From an uncultured Paracoccaceae bacterium (lineage in GTDB: Bacteria > Pseudomonadota > Alphaproteobacteria > Rhodobacterales > Rhodobacteraceae), in NCBI GenBank assembly GCA_947489705.1, contig CANLEQ010000004.1, positions 161,820 through 225,819 of the forward strand: DNA of 64,000 nucleotides, written 5' to 3'. A program made the position numbers and the translations under genes. The number at the start of each line of letters is the position of its first letter. The first letter of the stretch is position 1. Shown piece after piece: positions 29,068-38,182 of this stretch. The notes beneath the pieces are model-generated. The model did not search any database. It saw only the letters and a program-made list of their open reading frames with translations, and was not told where the DNA came from.

Positions 29068-30110
29068 CAGGCGCGCGCCAGGATCTGGCCCGCGCGGTCG
29101 CAGACCACGATGTCGAAGCTGATGGGCGCGTCGCCGATCATGCGACCAAGCTCGGCGCGCGCCGCCGTCGCGACATGCACCGCAAGATCAGGGCCTGCAA
29201 TGTCCAGTGCCTCGAGTACCGTATTGGCATCTGCGACCTCCCCCACACCCGCATCGCGGGCCAGCGCACCGAAATCCACCTGGCTGCGTGCCGAGTGCAG
29301 GTCGCGTGCCCCCTGCCCCAGCTTGGCGAGCTTGGCCATTCCGCCGCCCAGCGTCAAATGCCCTACGGGATGACGGACGAGATACTTCACCATTCCGCCG
29401 ACGAAGTCGCCCATGTCGAGCATCGCGTGGTCCGGCAGCCCGTAGAGCTCCTGGACCGCCCGTCCGCTCTGGGCGCCGGTGGTGCCGGCCACATGCACGA
29501 GTCCGCTCGCCCGCGCCACGTCGATGCCGCGGTGGATCGAGGCGATCCAGGCGGCGCAGGAAAACGGTCGCACGATGCCCGTGGTCCCGAGGATCGACAG
29601 ACCGCCCTCGATCCCGAGGCGCGGGTTCCACGTGCGACGCGCGATATCGGCGCCGCCGGGGATCGAGACGGTGATGTCTATGTCGGGCGACTGGCCCAGC
29701 TCGGCCGCCAGCGCATCGACCTCGGCCGTCATCATGCGGCGCGGCACCGGATTGATGGCGGGCTCTCCGGGGCCGATGGGCAGGCCCGGCTTCGTCACCG
29801 TACCGACGCCCTCTCCCGCGAAGAACCGGACCGGGCCCGGCCCCCGCGACACCCGGACGATCACCATCGCCCCATGGGTCACATCCGGATCGTCGCCCGC
29901 ATCCTTGACGATCCCCGCCTCGGCCCATGCGCCCTGCGCATGCGCATGGGCCACCACGAAGCGCGGCACCTGCCCTTTCGGCAGCACGATCGACACCGAT
30001 TCGGGGAACGTACCCGTCCAGAGCCCGCCCAGTGCCGCACGCAACGCCGCCGTCGCGCAGGCCCCCGTGGTCCAGCCCCGCCGCAGCTCTCGCTTGGGAA
30101 GTGTTTCCAT
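29067..30110 (-). CDS. cbiD: Cobalt-precorrin-5B C(1)-methyltransferase
   Basis: 347-aa methyltransferase of corrin synthesis, acting at ring position C-1. The signature LRRGWTTGACATAALRAAL is at residues about 9-27. Further conserved parts are GILGTTGIVRPFS-type sequence (SILGTTGIVRPFSCAAW), ELYGLPDHAMLDMGDFVGGM and a C-terminal region rich in Ala/Gly. It is the first gene of the minus-strand unit cbiD-cobK-alkA-esterase and is divergent from cobA with 105 bp between the start codons. CbiD is formally an anaerobic-pathway enzyme, but many aerobic alphaproteobacteria use it. Confidence 0.94.
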   Translation of the reverse strand: METLPKRELRRGWTTGACATAALRAALGGLWTGTFPESVSIVLPKGQVPRFVVAHAHAQGAWAEAGIVKDAGDDPDVTHGAMVIVRVSRGPGPVRFFAGEGVGTVTKPGLPIGPGEPAINPVPRRMMTAEVDALAAELGQSPDIDITVSIPGGADIARRTWNPRLGIEGGLSILGTTGIVRPFSCAAWIASIHRGIDVARASGLVHVAGTTGAQSGRAVQELYGLPDHAMLDMGDFVGGMVKYLVRHPVGHLTLGGGMAKLAKLGQGARDLHSARSQVDFGALARDAGVGEVADANTVLEALDIAGPDLAVHVATAARAELGRMIGDAPISFDIVVCDRAGQILARA

Positions 30111-30215
30111 ATGCCCAGACTATGCCCCAGAGGCGATGCTTGCGGAAGGCCAAAGCGCATGGTCCGGGCAGGCAACGCCTTTCCAACGGATCGCATTCCG
30201 GTCCATAGAGCGGAC

Positions 30216-31067
30216 ATGGATACCGTTCCCGACCTCCCTTCGCGCGACTGGCCCCGGATGCAGCCCGGCTGGGTCTGGCTCTGCGGCGCGGGGCCCGGCG
30301 ATCCCGGATTGCTGACCCTCCACGCTCTCAACGCGCTGCGCCAGGCGGATGTCGTGGTCTACGACGCGCTGGTCGAACCCGCGATCCTCGACTGGGCGCC
30401 GCAGGCCGAGCATGTCTATGCCGGCAAGCGCGGCGGCAAGCCCTCGGCGGTGCAGCGCGACATTTCGCTGCGGCTCGTCGAACTCGCGCGGGCCGGCAAG
30501 CGGGTCCTGCGGCTCAAGGGCGGCGATCCCTTCGTCTTCGGACGCGGAGGGGAAGAAGCACAGACGCTCGTGCAGCACGACGTGCCGATCCGCATCATCC
30601 CCGGGATCAGCGCGGGGATCGGCGGGCTCGCCTATGCCGGCATCCCGGTCACGCATCGCGATGTGAATCAGTCGGTGACCTTCGTCACGGGCCACGACCA
30701 ATCCGGCATGACGCCGCAGACGCTCGACTGGGGCGCGATCAGCCGAGGATCGCAGGTCATCGTGATCTACATGGGGATGAAGCATATCGCCCAGATTGCC
30801 TCGGATCTCCTTGCGGCCGGTCGCGCGGCGTCGGAGCCCGTGGCCGTGGTGACCCAGGCCACGACCGACGGACAACGCGTTCTCGAGACGACGCTTGCCG
30901 CTTGTGCCGACGACATCGCGGCCGCCGGACTGGAGCCGCCGGCGATCATCTGCGTGGGACGTGCCACGCTCATGCGCCAGGCGCTTGACTGGCAGGCGCA
31001 GGCGCGCGGAGAAGCACCACGCGATACCGATCCGCTCGACCGGGGCCGCGCCGCCGAAAGCGCATGA
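30216..31067 (+). CDS. cobA: Uroporphyrinogen-III C-methyltransferase
   Basis: 283-aa SAM-dependent methyltransferase that methylates uroporphyrinogen III at C-2 and C-7 to give precorrin-2, the branch point to cobalamin and siroheme. Motifs: SAM-binding LCGAGPGDPGLLTLHALNAL, KGGDPFVFGRGGEEA, and IPGISAGIGGLAYAGIPVTHR. There is no CysG-type dehydrogenase domain, so it is a stand-alone CobA. The start at 30216 (MDTVPDLP) has only a weak ribosome site; MQPGW 14 codons later would also keep the catalytic core. Its stop overlaps cobB as ATGA. Confidence 0.95.
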   Translation: MDTVPDLPSRDWPRMQPGWVWLCGAGPGDPGLLTLHALNALRQADVVVYDALVEPAILDWAPQAEHVYAGKRGGKPSAVQRDISLRLVELARAGKRVLRLKGGDPFVFGRGGEEAQTLVQHDVPIRIIPGISAGIGGLAYAGIPVTHRDVNQSVTFVTGHDQSGMTPQTLDWGAISRGSQVIVIYMGMKHIAQIASDLLAAGRAASEPVAVVTQATTDGQRVLETTLAACADDIAAAGLEPPAIICVGRATLMRQALDWQAQARGEAPRDTDPLDRGRAAESA

Positions 31068-32341
31068 GCGGGCGCGGCCTGATCATCGCCGCGCCCGCTT
31101 CGGGCAGCGGCAAGACAACCGTGACCCTGGGGCTGCTGCGTGCGCTCGCCAAACGCGGTCACGCCGTGGCGGGCGCGAAATCCGGCCCCGATTACATCGA
31201 TCCGCAATTCCACGAAGCCGCCTGCGGCGTGCCTTGCGTCAACCTCGACGCCTGGGCCATGTCGGCTTCCAGGATCGGATCGCTGGCCGCCACCTCCGGG
31301 CTGCGGATCATCGAAGGAGCGATGGGACTCTTCGACGGCGCCCCTCCCGACGGCAGGGGGTCGGTCGCCGATCTCGCGCGCATCCTCGATGTTCCGGTGA
31401 TCCTCGTCGTGGATGCCGGGCGCATGGTCCAGTCGGTGGCGCCGCTGATCGCGGGGTTCGCCGGTCACGATGCCCGCGTGCGCATCGCGGGTATCGTGCT
31501 CAACCGCGTGGGCTCCGAGCGTCACGCGACCACGCTGACACGCGCCTTGGCCCCGCTTGAAATCCCCGTGCTCGGTCACCTCGTGCGGGATCCGCTGCTC
31601 GACCTCCCCTCCCGCCATCTGGGCCTTGTCCAGGCGCTGGAGCATCGCCAGCTCGCGGATTTCCTGGATCATGCGGCCGATATCGTGGCGCGGCAAATCG
31701 ATCTCGACGCGCTCGTGTCGCTGGCGACGCCGCTCGCCGCGGCGCAGGTCTCGCGCCGGCTTCGCGTACCGCGTCGCATCGCGCTGGCGCGCGATGCCGC
31801 ATTCGCGTTCACCTATCCACACCAACTCGCGGAATGGACGGCCGGGGGCGCGACGCTCCTGCCGTTCTCTCCGCTCGCCGACGAGCCCGTCCCCGAGGCC
31901 GATGCTGTCGTCCTGCCGGGCGGATACCCCGAACTGCACGCGGCACGCATCGCCGCCGCCTCCACCTTCCTCGAAAGCCTGCGCCGTGCTGCCGCGACCA
32001 CGCCCGTCACCGGCGAATGCGGCGGCTACATGGTTCTGGGCGAAACGCTGACCGACGCGAACGGACAGGTTCATGCCATGGCTGGACTGCTCGGCCTCTC
32101 CACCAGTTTCGCCGCGCGCAAGCTCCATCTGGGATACCGGACGCTGACCGGACCCGGTGGACACTTTGCGGCGCACGAGTTCCATTACGCCACGATCCTG
32201 TCGGAACGCGGGACCCCGCTCTGGCAGGTCCGCGACGCGGAAGGTGCCGATTTGCCCCCGGCGGGTCTGGTCGATGGGCACGTCTCGGGATCCTTCCTGC
32301 ACGTCATCGCGCCACTGGACGAAGCCGATCGGGGGGAGTAA
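31064..32341 (+). CDS. cobB: Cobyrinic/hydrogenobyrinic acid a,c-diamide synthase
   Basis: 425-aa ATP- and glutamine-dependent amidase that converts the a and c carboxylates of the corrin ring to amides. The N-terminal P-loop domain reads IIAAPASGSGKTTVTLGLLR and has IIEGAMGLFDG. The C-terminal class-I glutaminase-like domain has VVLPGGYPELHA and the nucleophile Cys in VTGECGGYMVLGE. It is translationally coupled to cobA by a 4-bp overlap. An MFS transporter follows 8 bp after its stop. Confidence 0.95.
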   Translation: MSGRGLIIAAPASGSGKTTVTLGLLRALAKRGHAVAGAKSGPDYIDPQFHEAACGVPCVNLDAWAMSASRIGSLAATSGLRIIEGAMGLFDGAPPDGRGSVADLARILDVPVILVVDAGRMVQSVAPLIAGFAGHDARVRIAGIVLNRVGSERHATTLTRALAPLEIPVLGHLVRDPLLDLPSRHLGLVQALEHRQLADFLDHAADIVARQIDLDALVSLATPLAAAQVSRRLRVPRRIALARDAAFAFTYPHQLAEWTAGGATLLPFSPLADEPVPEADAVVLPGGYPELHAARIAAASTFLESLRRAAATTPVTGECGGYMVLGETLTDANGQVHAMAGLLGLSTSFAARKLHLGYRTLTGPGGHFAAHEFHYATILSERGTPLWQVRDAEGADLPPAGLVDGHVSGSFLHVIAPLDEADRGE

Positions 32342-32349
32342 CCGAAGTC

Positions 32350-33561
32350 ATGGCCACCGACACGACAGCCCGGCGCAACGTCGCGCTCCTCACCGCGGCG
32401 CAGGCGTTCCTCGGCGCGCAGATGCCCATGATCTTCGTCCTTGCCGGGCTCGCCGGGCAGTCGCTCGCCTCCAATCCCTGCTTCGCGACCCTGCCGATCT
32501 CGCTCATCGTGATGGGGTCGATGCTGTCGGCGCAACCGCTTTCGGCGCTGATGCAGCGGTTCGGACGGCGGGCGGGCTTCCTCGTGGGTGCCGCGGGCGG
32601 TGCAACGGGCGCGGCCGTCGGAGCGTTCGGCCTCATTCAGGCGTCGTTTCCGATCTTCCTTGCCGGCTCGCTGCTGACCGGGATCTACATGAGCGCGCAG
32701 GGCTTCTACCGCTTCGCGGCCGCCGATACCGCGTCGGAGGCATTCCGGCCCAAGGCGATCAGCTACGTCATGGCCGGAGGGCTTCTGTCGGCGCTGATCG
32801 GCCCGCAACTCGTCAAGCTGACCGCCGATGCGATGGTGGTCCCGTTTCTCGGGACCTACCTCGCCGTGGTGGCGGTGAACGTGATCGGCGCGTCGCTGTT
32901 CCTGTTTCTCGATATTCCCCGTCCGCCCGTCCCCGACAGGAATGCGCCGAAGGGCCGGTCGATCGGCACGCTTCTGCGCACCCCCCGCGTCGCGGTCGCC
33001 GTGATCTGCGCGATGGTGAGCTATGCGCTCATGAACCTCGTCATGACCTCGACACCGCTCGCGGTAGTGGGATGCGGCTTTACCAAGGATTCGGCGGCCG
33101 ACATCGTCTCGGCGCACGTGCTGGCCATGTATGCACCAAGCTTCTTCACCGGCCATCTCATCGCACGGTTCGGGGTCGAACGGATCGTCGCGATCGGGCT
33201 GGGGCTGCTGGCGGCGGCAGGCGGCGTCGCGCTGGCCGGGGTCGATCTGGCGAACTTCTTCGCCGCGCTGGTTTTTCTGGGGCTCGGATGGAATTTCGGG
33301 TTCATCGGCGCGACGGCGATGCTGGCCGGATCGCATCGCCCCGAGGAGCGCGGCCGCGTTCAGGGCATGAACGACATGCTGGTCTTCGGCTTCGTGACGC
33401 TCGCGTCTCTTTCGTCGGGGGGGCTCATGAATTGCGCGGGCGGCACGCCGGAACAGGGTTGGAATGCCGTGAACCTTGCCATGGCGCCGTTCCTCGTGCT
33501 GGCGGGCGCCGCCCTCCTGTGGCTCTGGCTGAACGGGCGGAAGACGCACGCCGCGTCGTGA
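32350..33561 (+). CDS. MFS transporter
   Basis: 403-aa inner-membrane protein with about 12 hydrophobic segments and a central hydrophilic loop near residue 200 (RPPVPDRNAPKGRSIG), typical of a major facilitator with two six-helix halves. Loop motifs include MQRFGRRAGFLVGAAGGATGA between helices 2 and 3. The start follows cobB by 8 bp with GGGGGAG upstream, so it is probably cotranscribed with cobA-cobB. A role in moving a corrinoid or precursor is suggested only by position; the substrate is unknown. Confidence 0.85.
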   Translation: MATDTTARRNVALLTAAQAFLGAQMPMIFVLAGLAGQSLASNPCFATLPISLIVMGSMLSAQPLSALMQRFGRRAGFLVGAAGGATGAAVGAFGLIQASFPIFLAGSLLTGIYMSAQGFYRFAAADTASEAFRPKAISYVMAGGLLSALIGPQLVKLTADAMVVPFLGTYLAVVAVNVIGASLFLFLDIPRPPVPDRNAPKGRSIGTLLRTPRVAVAVICAMVSYALMNLVMTSTPLAVVGCGFTKDSAADIVSAHVLAMYAPSFFTGHLIARFGVERIVAIGLGLLAAAGGVALAGVDLANFFAALVFLGLGWNFGFIGATAMLAGSHRPEERGRVQGMNDMLVFGFVTLASLSSGGLMNCAGGTPEQGWNAVNLAMAPFLVLAGAALLWLWLNGRKTHAAS

Positions 33562-33564
33562 CCC

Positions 33565-34314
33565 TCAGGCCCGAACCGAGCGCCACAGAAGTGCCGCGCG
33601 CCGTCCAAAGGCAGAATGCCCCAAAGCGCCGCGCGCCACGCGATCCGGGTCGGCGGTGACCTGCTTCAGGATCCTCGATGCCTCCCACGCACTGAGGGTA
33701 GCGATCCGCGCGGGGCGCGACAGCCGCCGACGCGGCAGCGCGCCCAGCGCGTGCGCGGCAAGTTCGCCGATCCCCTCGCGGCTCTCGTCCAGCAAGGGCT
33801 GCAGGCCCTGCGCCGCGAGGGCGGGGACCGCCTGGAACCACCGCGCCAGCGCCTCCGCGAAGGCGATCCTGCGAATGTCGGCCTCTTCCTCTTCGGGCGC
33901 ACCGAGCAGGCGCGCCGCAGTCCAGACAAGATTGCCGTTCGTCGCGTCGAGATGCGCGTCGAACTGCTCGGGGCTCAGGAACGGCTCGCGGGCGACGTCC
34001 CAGCGGCGCGCATCGGCAACGCGGCCCACTGCCTCGCATCCCTCCGCGTCGAGGATGTCGGCCAGGGGGGTGACGACTTCGTGGCGGCGGGGAGCTTGTC
34101 CGCGCCGGATCTCGTCGAGCGCGTCGCGCCACCATTGCAGCCGGATCTCCGCCAGCATCGGCTCGGACGTGACGTAGGGCGCGCGCGCGATCTCGACATT
34201 CGTCGCATAGAGCGGAAAGAGGATGGCGCGCGCGGAGGGCGGCGCGGCCATGCCGGCGAGGAACCGGTCCGGATCGCCGCGGCGCACGATTTCGGCACAT
34301 TCGTTGATACTCAT
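33565..34314 (-). CDS. Squalene/phytoene synthase family protein (NDUFAF6-like)
   Basis: 249-aa all-helical protein of the trans-prenyltransferase fold. The first aspartate-rich region is recognisable as EIRLQWWRDALDEI. The usual second DxxxD region is replaced by ATNGNLVWTAARLLGA, with no matching acidic pair, so genuine synthase activity is doubtful. The closest known type is the mitochondrial complex-I assembly factor NDUFAF6, an alphaproteobacterial inheritance. It lies 31 bp after citramalate synthase and ends 3 bp from the convergent MFS gene. No carotenoid genes are nearby. Confidence 0.78.
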   Translation of the reverse strand: MSINECAEIVRRGDPDRFLAGMAAPPSARAILFPLYATNVEIARAPYVTSEPMLAEIRLQWWRDALDEIRRGQAPRRHEVVTPLADILDAEGCEAVGRVADARRWDVAREPFLSPEQFDAHLDATNGNLVWTAARLLGAPEEEEADIRRIAFAEALARWFQAVPALAAQGLQPLLDESREGIGELAAHALGALPRRRLSRPARIATLSAWEASRILKQVTADPDRVARGALGHSAFGRRAALLWRSVRA

Positions 34315-34345
34315 GCCCGGCCAACCCGCGAAGCCCGGGCAAGGT

Positions 34346-35962
34346 TCATGCGGGCGTCGCGTCGCGGACGAGCTTCCACGTCACGGCATCGAGGAGGGCC
34401 TCGAAACTCGCATCGACGATGTTGGGCGACACCCCGACCGTTGACCAGCGGCGGCCGCGCCCATCCTCGCTGTCGATGATGACGCGGGTCACGGCTTCGG
34501 TACCGCCCTGGGTGATGCGGACCTTGAAATCAACGAGGCGCATGTCGTCGATGGCCTCCTGATAAGGGCCCAGATCCTTGCGAAGCGCACGGCTGAGTGC
34601 GTTGAGCGGTCCGCGGTCGCTGCCGGTCTCGTCGAGGCTTTCGCTGACCGAAAGTTTCTTCTCGTCGCCGATCTTCACCACCACGACGGCCTCGGACAGG
34701 GTCACGAGGCGGTTACGCTTGTTCTTGCGCCGCTCCACGGTCACGCGGTAGCGCTTGACCTCGAAGAATTTCGGAACGATCCCCAGTTCACGACGCGCCA
34801 GAAGCTCAAAGCTCGCCTGCGCGGTATCGTAGGAATAGCCCTCGTCCTCACGTGCCTTGATGCGGTCGAGAATCCGGCCGAGGGCGGGATCTCCCTTCTC
34901 GACCTCGACCCCCATGGCGAGAAGCCGCGCACGAAGGTTCGATTGCCCCGCCTGGTTCGACATCGGAACGATGCGCGCATTGCCGACGATGTCGGGCGCC
35001 ACATGCTCGTAGGTGGCGGGGTCCTTCGCGATCGCACTGGCGTGCAACCCCGCCTTGTGCGCGAAGGCCGAGGCGCCGACATAGGGCGCCGTCGAGCGTG
35101 GCACACGGTTCAGAATGTCGTCTAGCGTTCGGCTGATACGGGTCAGTTCGCCCAGCGCCGCGGGGGGCACGCCGGTCTCGTAACGGCTCGCGAACGGCTC
35201 TTTCAGCGCAAGCGTCGGGATCAGCGACACGAGGTTGGCGTTGCCGCACCGCTCGCCCAGGCCGTTGAGCGTGCCCTGCACCTGACGTACCCCCGCCTCG
35301 ATCGCCGCAAGCGATCCGGCGACGGCCAGACCCATATCGTCGTGGGTATGAATGCCCAGCCGGCTGCCGGGGATGCCCGACGCGATCACCTCTGCGACGA
35401 TCCGCGCAATGTCGCCCGGCAGCGTGCCACCGTTGGTATCGCAAAGAACGATCCATCGCGCGCCGGCCTCATGCGCGGCTTTGAGGCATCGCAGGGCATA
35501 CTCCGGATCGGCAGCGTATCCGTCGAAGAAATGCTCCGCATCGAAGAGCGCCTCGCGGCCCTGCGCTACGAGATGCGCGATCGAGGCGCGGATGTTCTCG
35601 ACATTGTCGTCGAGCGGTATGTCGAGCGCGGTACGCACGTGGAACTCATGCGTCTTTCCCACGATACAGACCGACGGCGTTCCGGCATTGAGCACCGCGG
35701 CCAGCACGTCGTCATTCTCGGCCGAACGTCCCGACCGCTTGGTCATCCCGAAGGCCGTCATCGCAGCGCGCGTGGACGGGGCGGCGTCGAAGAACGCGCT
35801 GTCGGTAGGGTTGGCCCCGGGCCAGCCACCTTCGATATGATCCACACCGAGCGAGTCGAGCATGGCGGCGATGCGCATCTTGTCGTCGGTCGAGAATTGC
35901 ACGCCCTGCGTCTGCTGGCCGTCGCGCAGGGTGGTGTCGTAGAGATAGAGCCGGTCGGTCAC
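34346..35962 (-). CDS. cimA: (R)-citramalate synthase
   Basis: 538-aa enzyme of the LeuA/homocitrate synthase family that condenses acetyl-CoA with pyruvate, making citramalate for the threonine-independent route to isoleucine. N-terminal TIM barrel: [20 protein letters not shown] with metal-binding Asp, and the HTHDD motif ([14 protein letters not shown]). The tail includes [16 protein letters not shown] and a C-terminal regulatory domain (about residues 400-538). The GTG at 35962 overlaps the cysS stop as GTGA. Length and the HKAGLHASA segment favour CimA over the shorter LeuA-like enzymes. Confidence 0.92.
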   Translation of the reverse strand: MTDRLYLYDTTLRDGQQTQGVQFSTDDKMRIAAMLDSLGVDHIEGGWPGANPTDSAFFDAAPSTRAAMTAFGMTKRSGRSAENDDVLAAVLNAGTPSVCIVGKTHEFHVRTALDIPLDDNVENIRASIAHLVAQGREALFDAEHFFDGYAADPEYALRCLKAAHEAGARWIVLCDTNGGTLPGDIARIVAEVIASGIPGSRLGIHTHDDMGLAVAGSLAAIEAGVRQVQGTLNGLGERCGNANLVSLIPTLALKEPFASRYETGVPPAALGELTRISRTLDDILNRVPRSTAPYVGASAFAHKAGLHASAIAKDPATYEHVAPDIVGNARIVPMSNQAGQSNLRARLLAMGVEVEKGDPALGRILDRIKAREDEGYSYDTAQASFELLARRELGIVPKFFEVKRYRVTVERRKNKRNRLVTLSEAVVVVKIGDEKKLSVSESLDETGSDRGPLNALSRALRKDLGPYQEAIDDMRLVDFKVRITQGGTEAVTRVIIDSEDGRGRRWSTVGVSPNIVDASFEALLDAVTWKLVRDATPA

Positions 35963-37326
35963 GACAGCGCGGCAAGCTTCGACGCGTCGAAATCGCTCCC
36001 CGGGAGCAGCTCGATCCCGTCCTTGGACATGCGCACCTCGACGCCCGCCTCCTGCAGCGCCGCCTTGAGCGCATCGACGCGGGCGAAATCCTTGCTCTCC
36101 ATGGCGTCGGCGCGGGCCTGAGCGAGGCGCATCCCGTAGGCCGAGAGATCGACATCCGGCGCCTGCGCCCACCCTCCGAGTTCCTCGCCCAGAAGACCGA
36201 GCAGCGTGGCCCCCGATCTGAGGCCATCGACGTCGCCCGCGCGCGACAGGGCATGAAGCCGCGAGATCGCCTCGGCGGTGTTGAGATCGTCGGCCACCGC
36301 CTCGACGATATTTCCGGGAACATCCGCCGGACCCGCCTCGCGGATCTGCTCGCGCCAGCGGCGCAGGATCGCTTCGGCCTCGCGCGCCTTCTCGTCGGTC
36401 CAGTCCATCGGCTTGCGGTAATGCGCCGAGAGCATCACGAAGCGGATCACCTCGCCCGGCACGCCGCGATCCAGAAGATCCCGCACGGTGAAGAAATTGC
36501 CGAGCGACTTCGACATCTTGCGGCCTTCGACCTGCAGCATCTCGTTATGGAGCCAGACCTGCGCCATCGGCGCGCCGTCATGGGCGCAGGCCGATTGCGC
36601 GATCTCGTTCTCGTGGTGGGGAAACATCAGGTCGTTGCCGCCGCCGTGGATGTCGAAGCTGGGGCCCAAAATCTCGGCGGCCATGGCGGAGCATTCGATA
36701 TGCCAGCCGGGCCGTCCCCTGCCCCAGGGGCTGTCCCAGCCGGGCTGCGCGTCGTCCGACGGTTTCCAGAGGACGAAATCCATCGGGTCTTCCTTGTAGG
36801 GCGCGACCTCGACCCTTGCGCCTGCGCGCATATCGTCGAGCGAGCGGCCCGACAGGGCGCCGTACTTTTCGTAGGACCGCACGCGGAAGAGGGCGTGGCC
36901 CTCGGCGGAATAGGCATGTCCGCGGGCGATCAGGTCCGCGATCATGTCGATCATCCGGTCAATATAGGCGGTCGCCCGCGGCGTATGGTCGGGCAGGAGA
37001 TTGCCGAGCGCGGCCATGTCCTCGAAATACCATGCCGTGGTCTCGTCGGTGATCTCGGCGATGCTGCGTCCGCTCTCGGCCGCGCGCGCGTTGATCTTGT
37101 CGTCCACGTCGGTGATGTTGCGAACGTAGGTGACGTGGTCCGGTCCGTATGCCTGCCGCAGCAGGCGGTAGAGCACGTCGAAGACGATTGCCGGCCGGGC
37201 ATTGCCCAGATGCGCGCGGTCATAGACCGTCGGCCCGCACACATACATGCGCACGTTGTCGGGGTCGTGCGGGCGAAACTCCGTCTTTCGACGGGTTGCG
37301 CTGTCGTGAAGCTGGATCCGGGTCAT
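35959..37326 (-). CDS. cysS: Cysteinyl-tRNA synthetase
   Basis: 455-aa class I aminoacyl-tRNA synthetase that charges tRNA-Cys. The signatures are [18 protein letters not shown] with Zn-binding Cys and HIGH-type [14 protein letters not shown] with the second zinc Cys, HHENEIAQS for the remaining zinc ligands, and the KMSKS loop ([13 protein letters not shown]). The ATG at 37326 has a GGAGA ribosome site. Its stop overlaps the GTG start of citramalate synthase. It is divergent from the RraA-like gene. Confidence 0.97.
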   Translation of the reverse strand: MTRIQLHDSATRRKTEFRPHDPDNVRMYVCGPTVYDRAHLGNARPAIVFDVLYRLLRQAYGPDHVTYVRNITDVDDKINARAAESGRSIAEITDETTAWYFEDMAALGNLLPDHTPRATAYIDRMIDMIADLIARGHAYSAEGHALFRVRSYEKYGALSGRSLDDMRAGARVEVAPYKEDPMDFVLWKPSDDAQPGWDSPWGRGRPGWHIECSAMAAEILGPSFDIHGGGNDLMFPHHENEIAQSACAHDGAPMAQVWLHNEMLQVEGRKMSKSLGNFFTVRDLLDRGVPGEVIRFVMLSAHYRKPMDWTDEKAREAEAILRRWREQIREAGPADVPGNIVEAVADDLNTAEAISRLHALSRAGDVDGLRSGATLLGLLGEELGGWAQAPDVDLSAYGMRLAQARADAMESKDFARVDALKAALQEAGVEVRMSKDGIELLPGSDFDASKLAALS

Positions 37327-37459
37327 GGCTCGATCTCCTGCCAAGTCTCGCGGAGCGGCGCAAGCCCGCCGCGCCACGAGGCGGAAGATTTACCGTCGGC
37401 CATGCGATTGCAAAGCCCGGAACGCGCGCGCAGTATGCCGCCCGAGGGAGGACCATACC

Positions 37460-38146
37460 ATGATCGAAGAACCCGCCAAGCTGATCGTCAAGAGCGACAG
37501 GCCGCGCCCCACGCAAGCACAGATCGACGCGTTCCAGGGGGTGCCGACCGGGTTCGTCGTCGACGCGATGCATGGCCGCGGCGCGCTCGGCGCCGCGATC
37601 TCGCCGCTCGGCGCGCATCGCCAGAGCATCGCGGGCCCCGCCCTTTGCGCCGAGAACCAGCCCGGCGATCTGCTGGCGACGCTGGCGGCGCTCGCCTATC
37701 TCACGCCCGGCGACGTACTGATCGGCGGCGCCCTTGGATATCAGGGATGCGCCGCGGCGGGTGACCGGGTCTGCGGGATGGCCAAAAATGCCGGCGCGGT
37801 GGGGTTCGTCACGGACGGGCCGATGCGGGATCTCGCAGGCATCGAAGAGATCGGGCTGCCCTGCTGGGCCACAGGCCTCACGCCTGCGTCGCCGTTCACC
37901 ACGGGGCCGGGCGTCGTCGGCGGGGCGATGCCGTTCGGCGGCACGATGGTCGCCACGGGCGACATGATCGTGGCCGATACGGACGGGGTCGTGGTGGTGC
38001 CCTTCGCGATCATCGACACGATCGCCGCGCGTCTGGGCCAGGTCCGCGAAATGGAGCTTGCCCTGGACGCGGAGGTCCGCGAAGGCCTTACCGTGCCTCC
38101 GGCGATCGTCGAGATGCTGGAATCGGACCAGACGACGCACGAATGA
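37460..38146 (+). CDS. RraA-like / 4-hydroxy-4-methyl-2-oxoglutarate aldolase family protein
   Basis: 228-aa protein of the RraA/HMG-aldolase fold. The conserved ring is GGALGYQGCAAAGDRVCGMA followed by GAVGFVTDGPMRDLAG, where the DGxxRD residues bind metal and substrate in the aldolases. RNase E inhibitor RraA is shorter (about 160 aa); the extra length here fits the metabolic members that cleave 4-carboxy-4-hydroxy-2-oxoadipate or decarboxylate oxaloacetate. A GGGAGG site precedes the ATG. It is a single gene, divergent from cysS. The substrate is unresolved. Confidence 0.82.
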   Translation: MIEEPAKLIVKSDRPRPTQAQIDAFQGVPTGFVVDAMHGRGALGAAISPLGAHRQSIAGPALCAENQPGDLLATLAALAYLTPGDVLIGGALGYQGCAAAGDRVCGMAKNAGAVGFVTDGPMRDLAGIEEIGLPCWATGLTPASPFTTGPGVVGGAMPFGGTMVATGDMIVADTDGVVVVPFAIIDTIAARLGQVREMELALDAEVREGLTVPPAIVEMLESDQTTHE

Positions 38147-38165
38147 CGCCCCGCGCCTCGGGGCG
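38147..38165. terminator. Hairpin between convergent genes
   Basis: CGCCCCG and CGGGGCG form a perfect 7-bp stem with a 5-base loop, starting at the stop codon of the RraA-like gene and preceding the stop of the convergent ABC-F gene. There is no U-tract on either strand, so it would be a weak or factor-assisted terminator. Confidence 0.4.
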
Positions 38166-38182
38166 CGCTGACCGGGCCCGGT

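Noticed and set aside
30111..30215. Cobalamin riboswitch expected between cbiD and cobA
   Set aside because: The space is too short and no B12-box-like sequence is visible.
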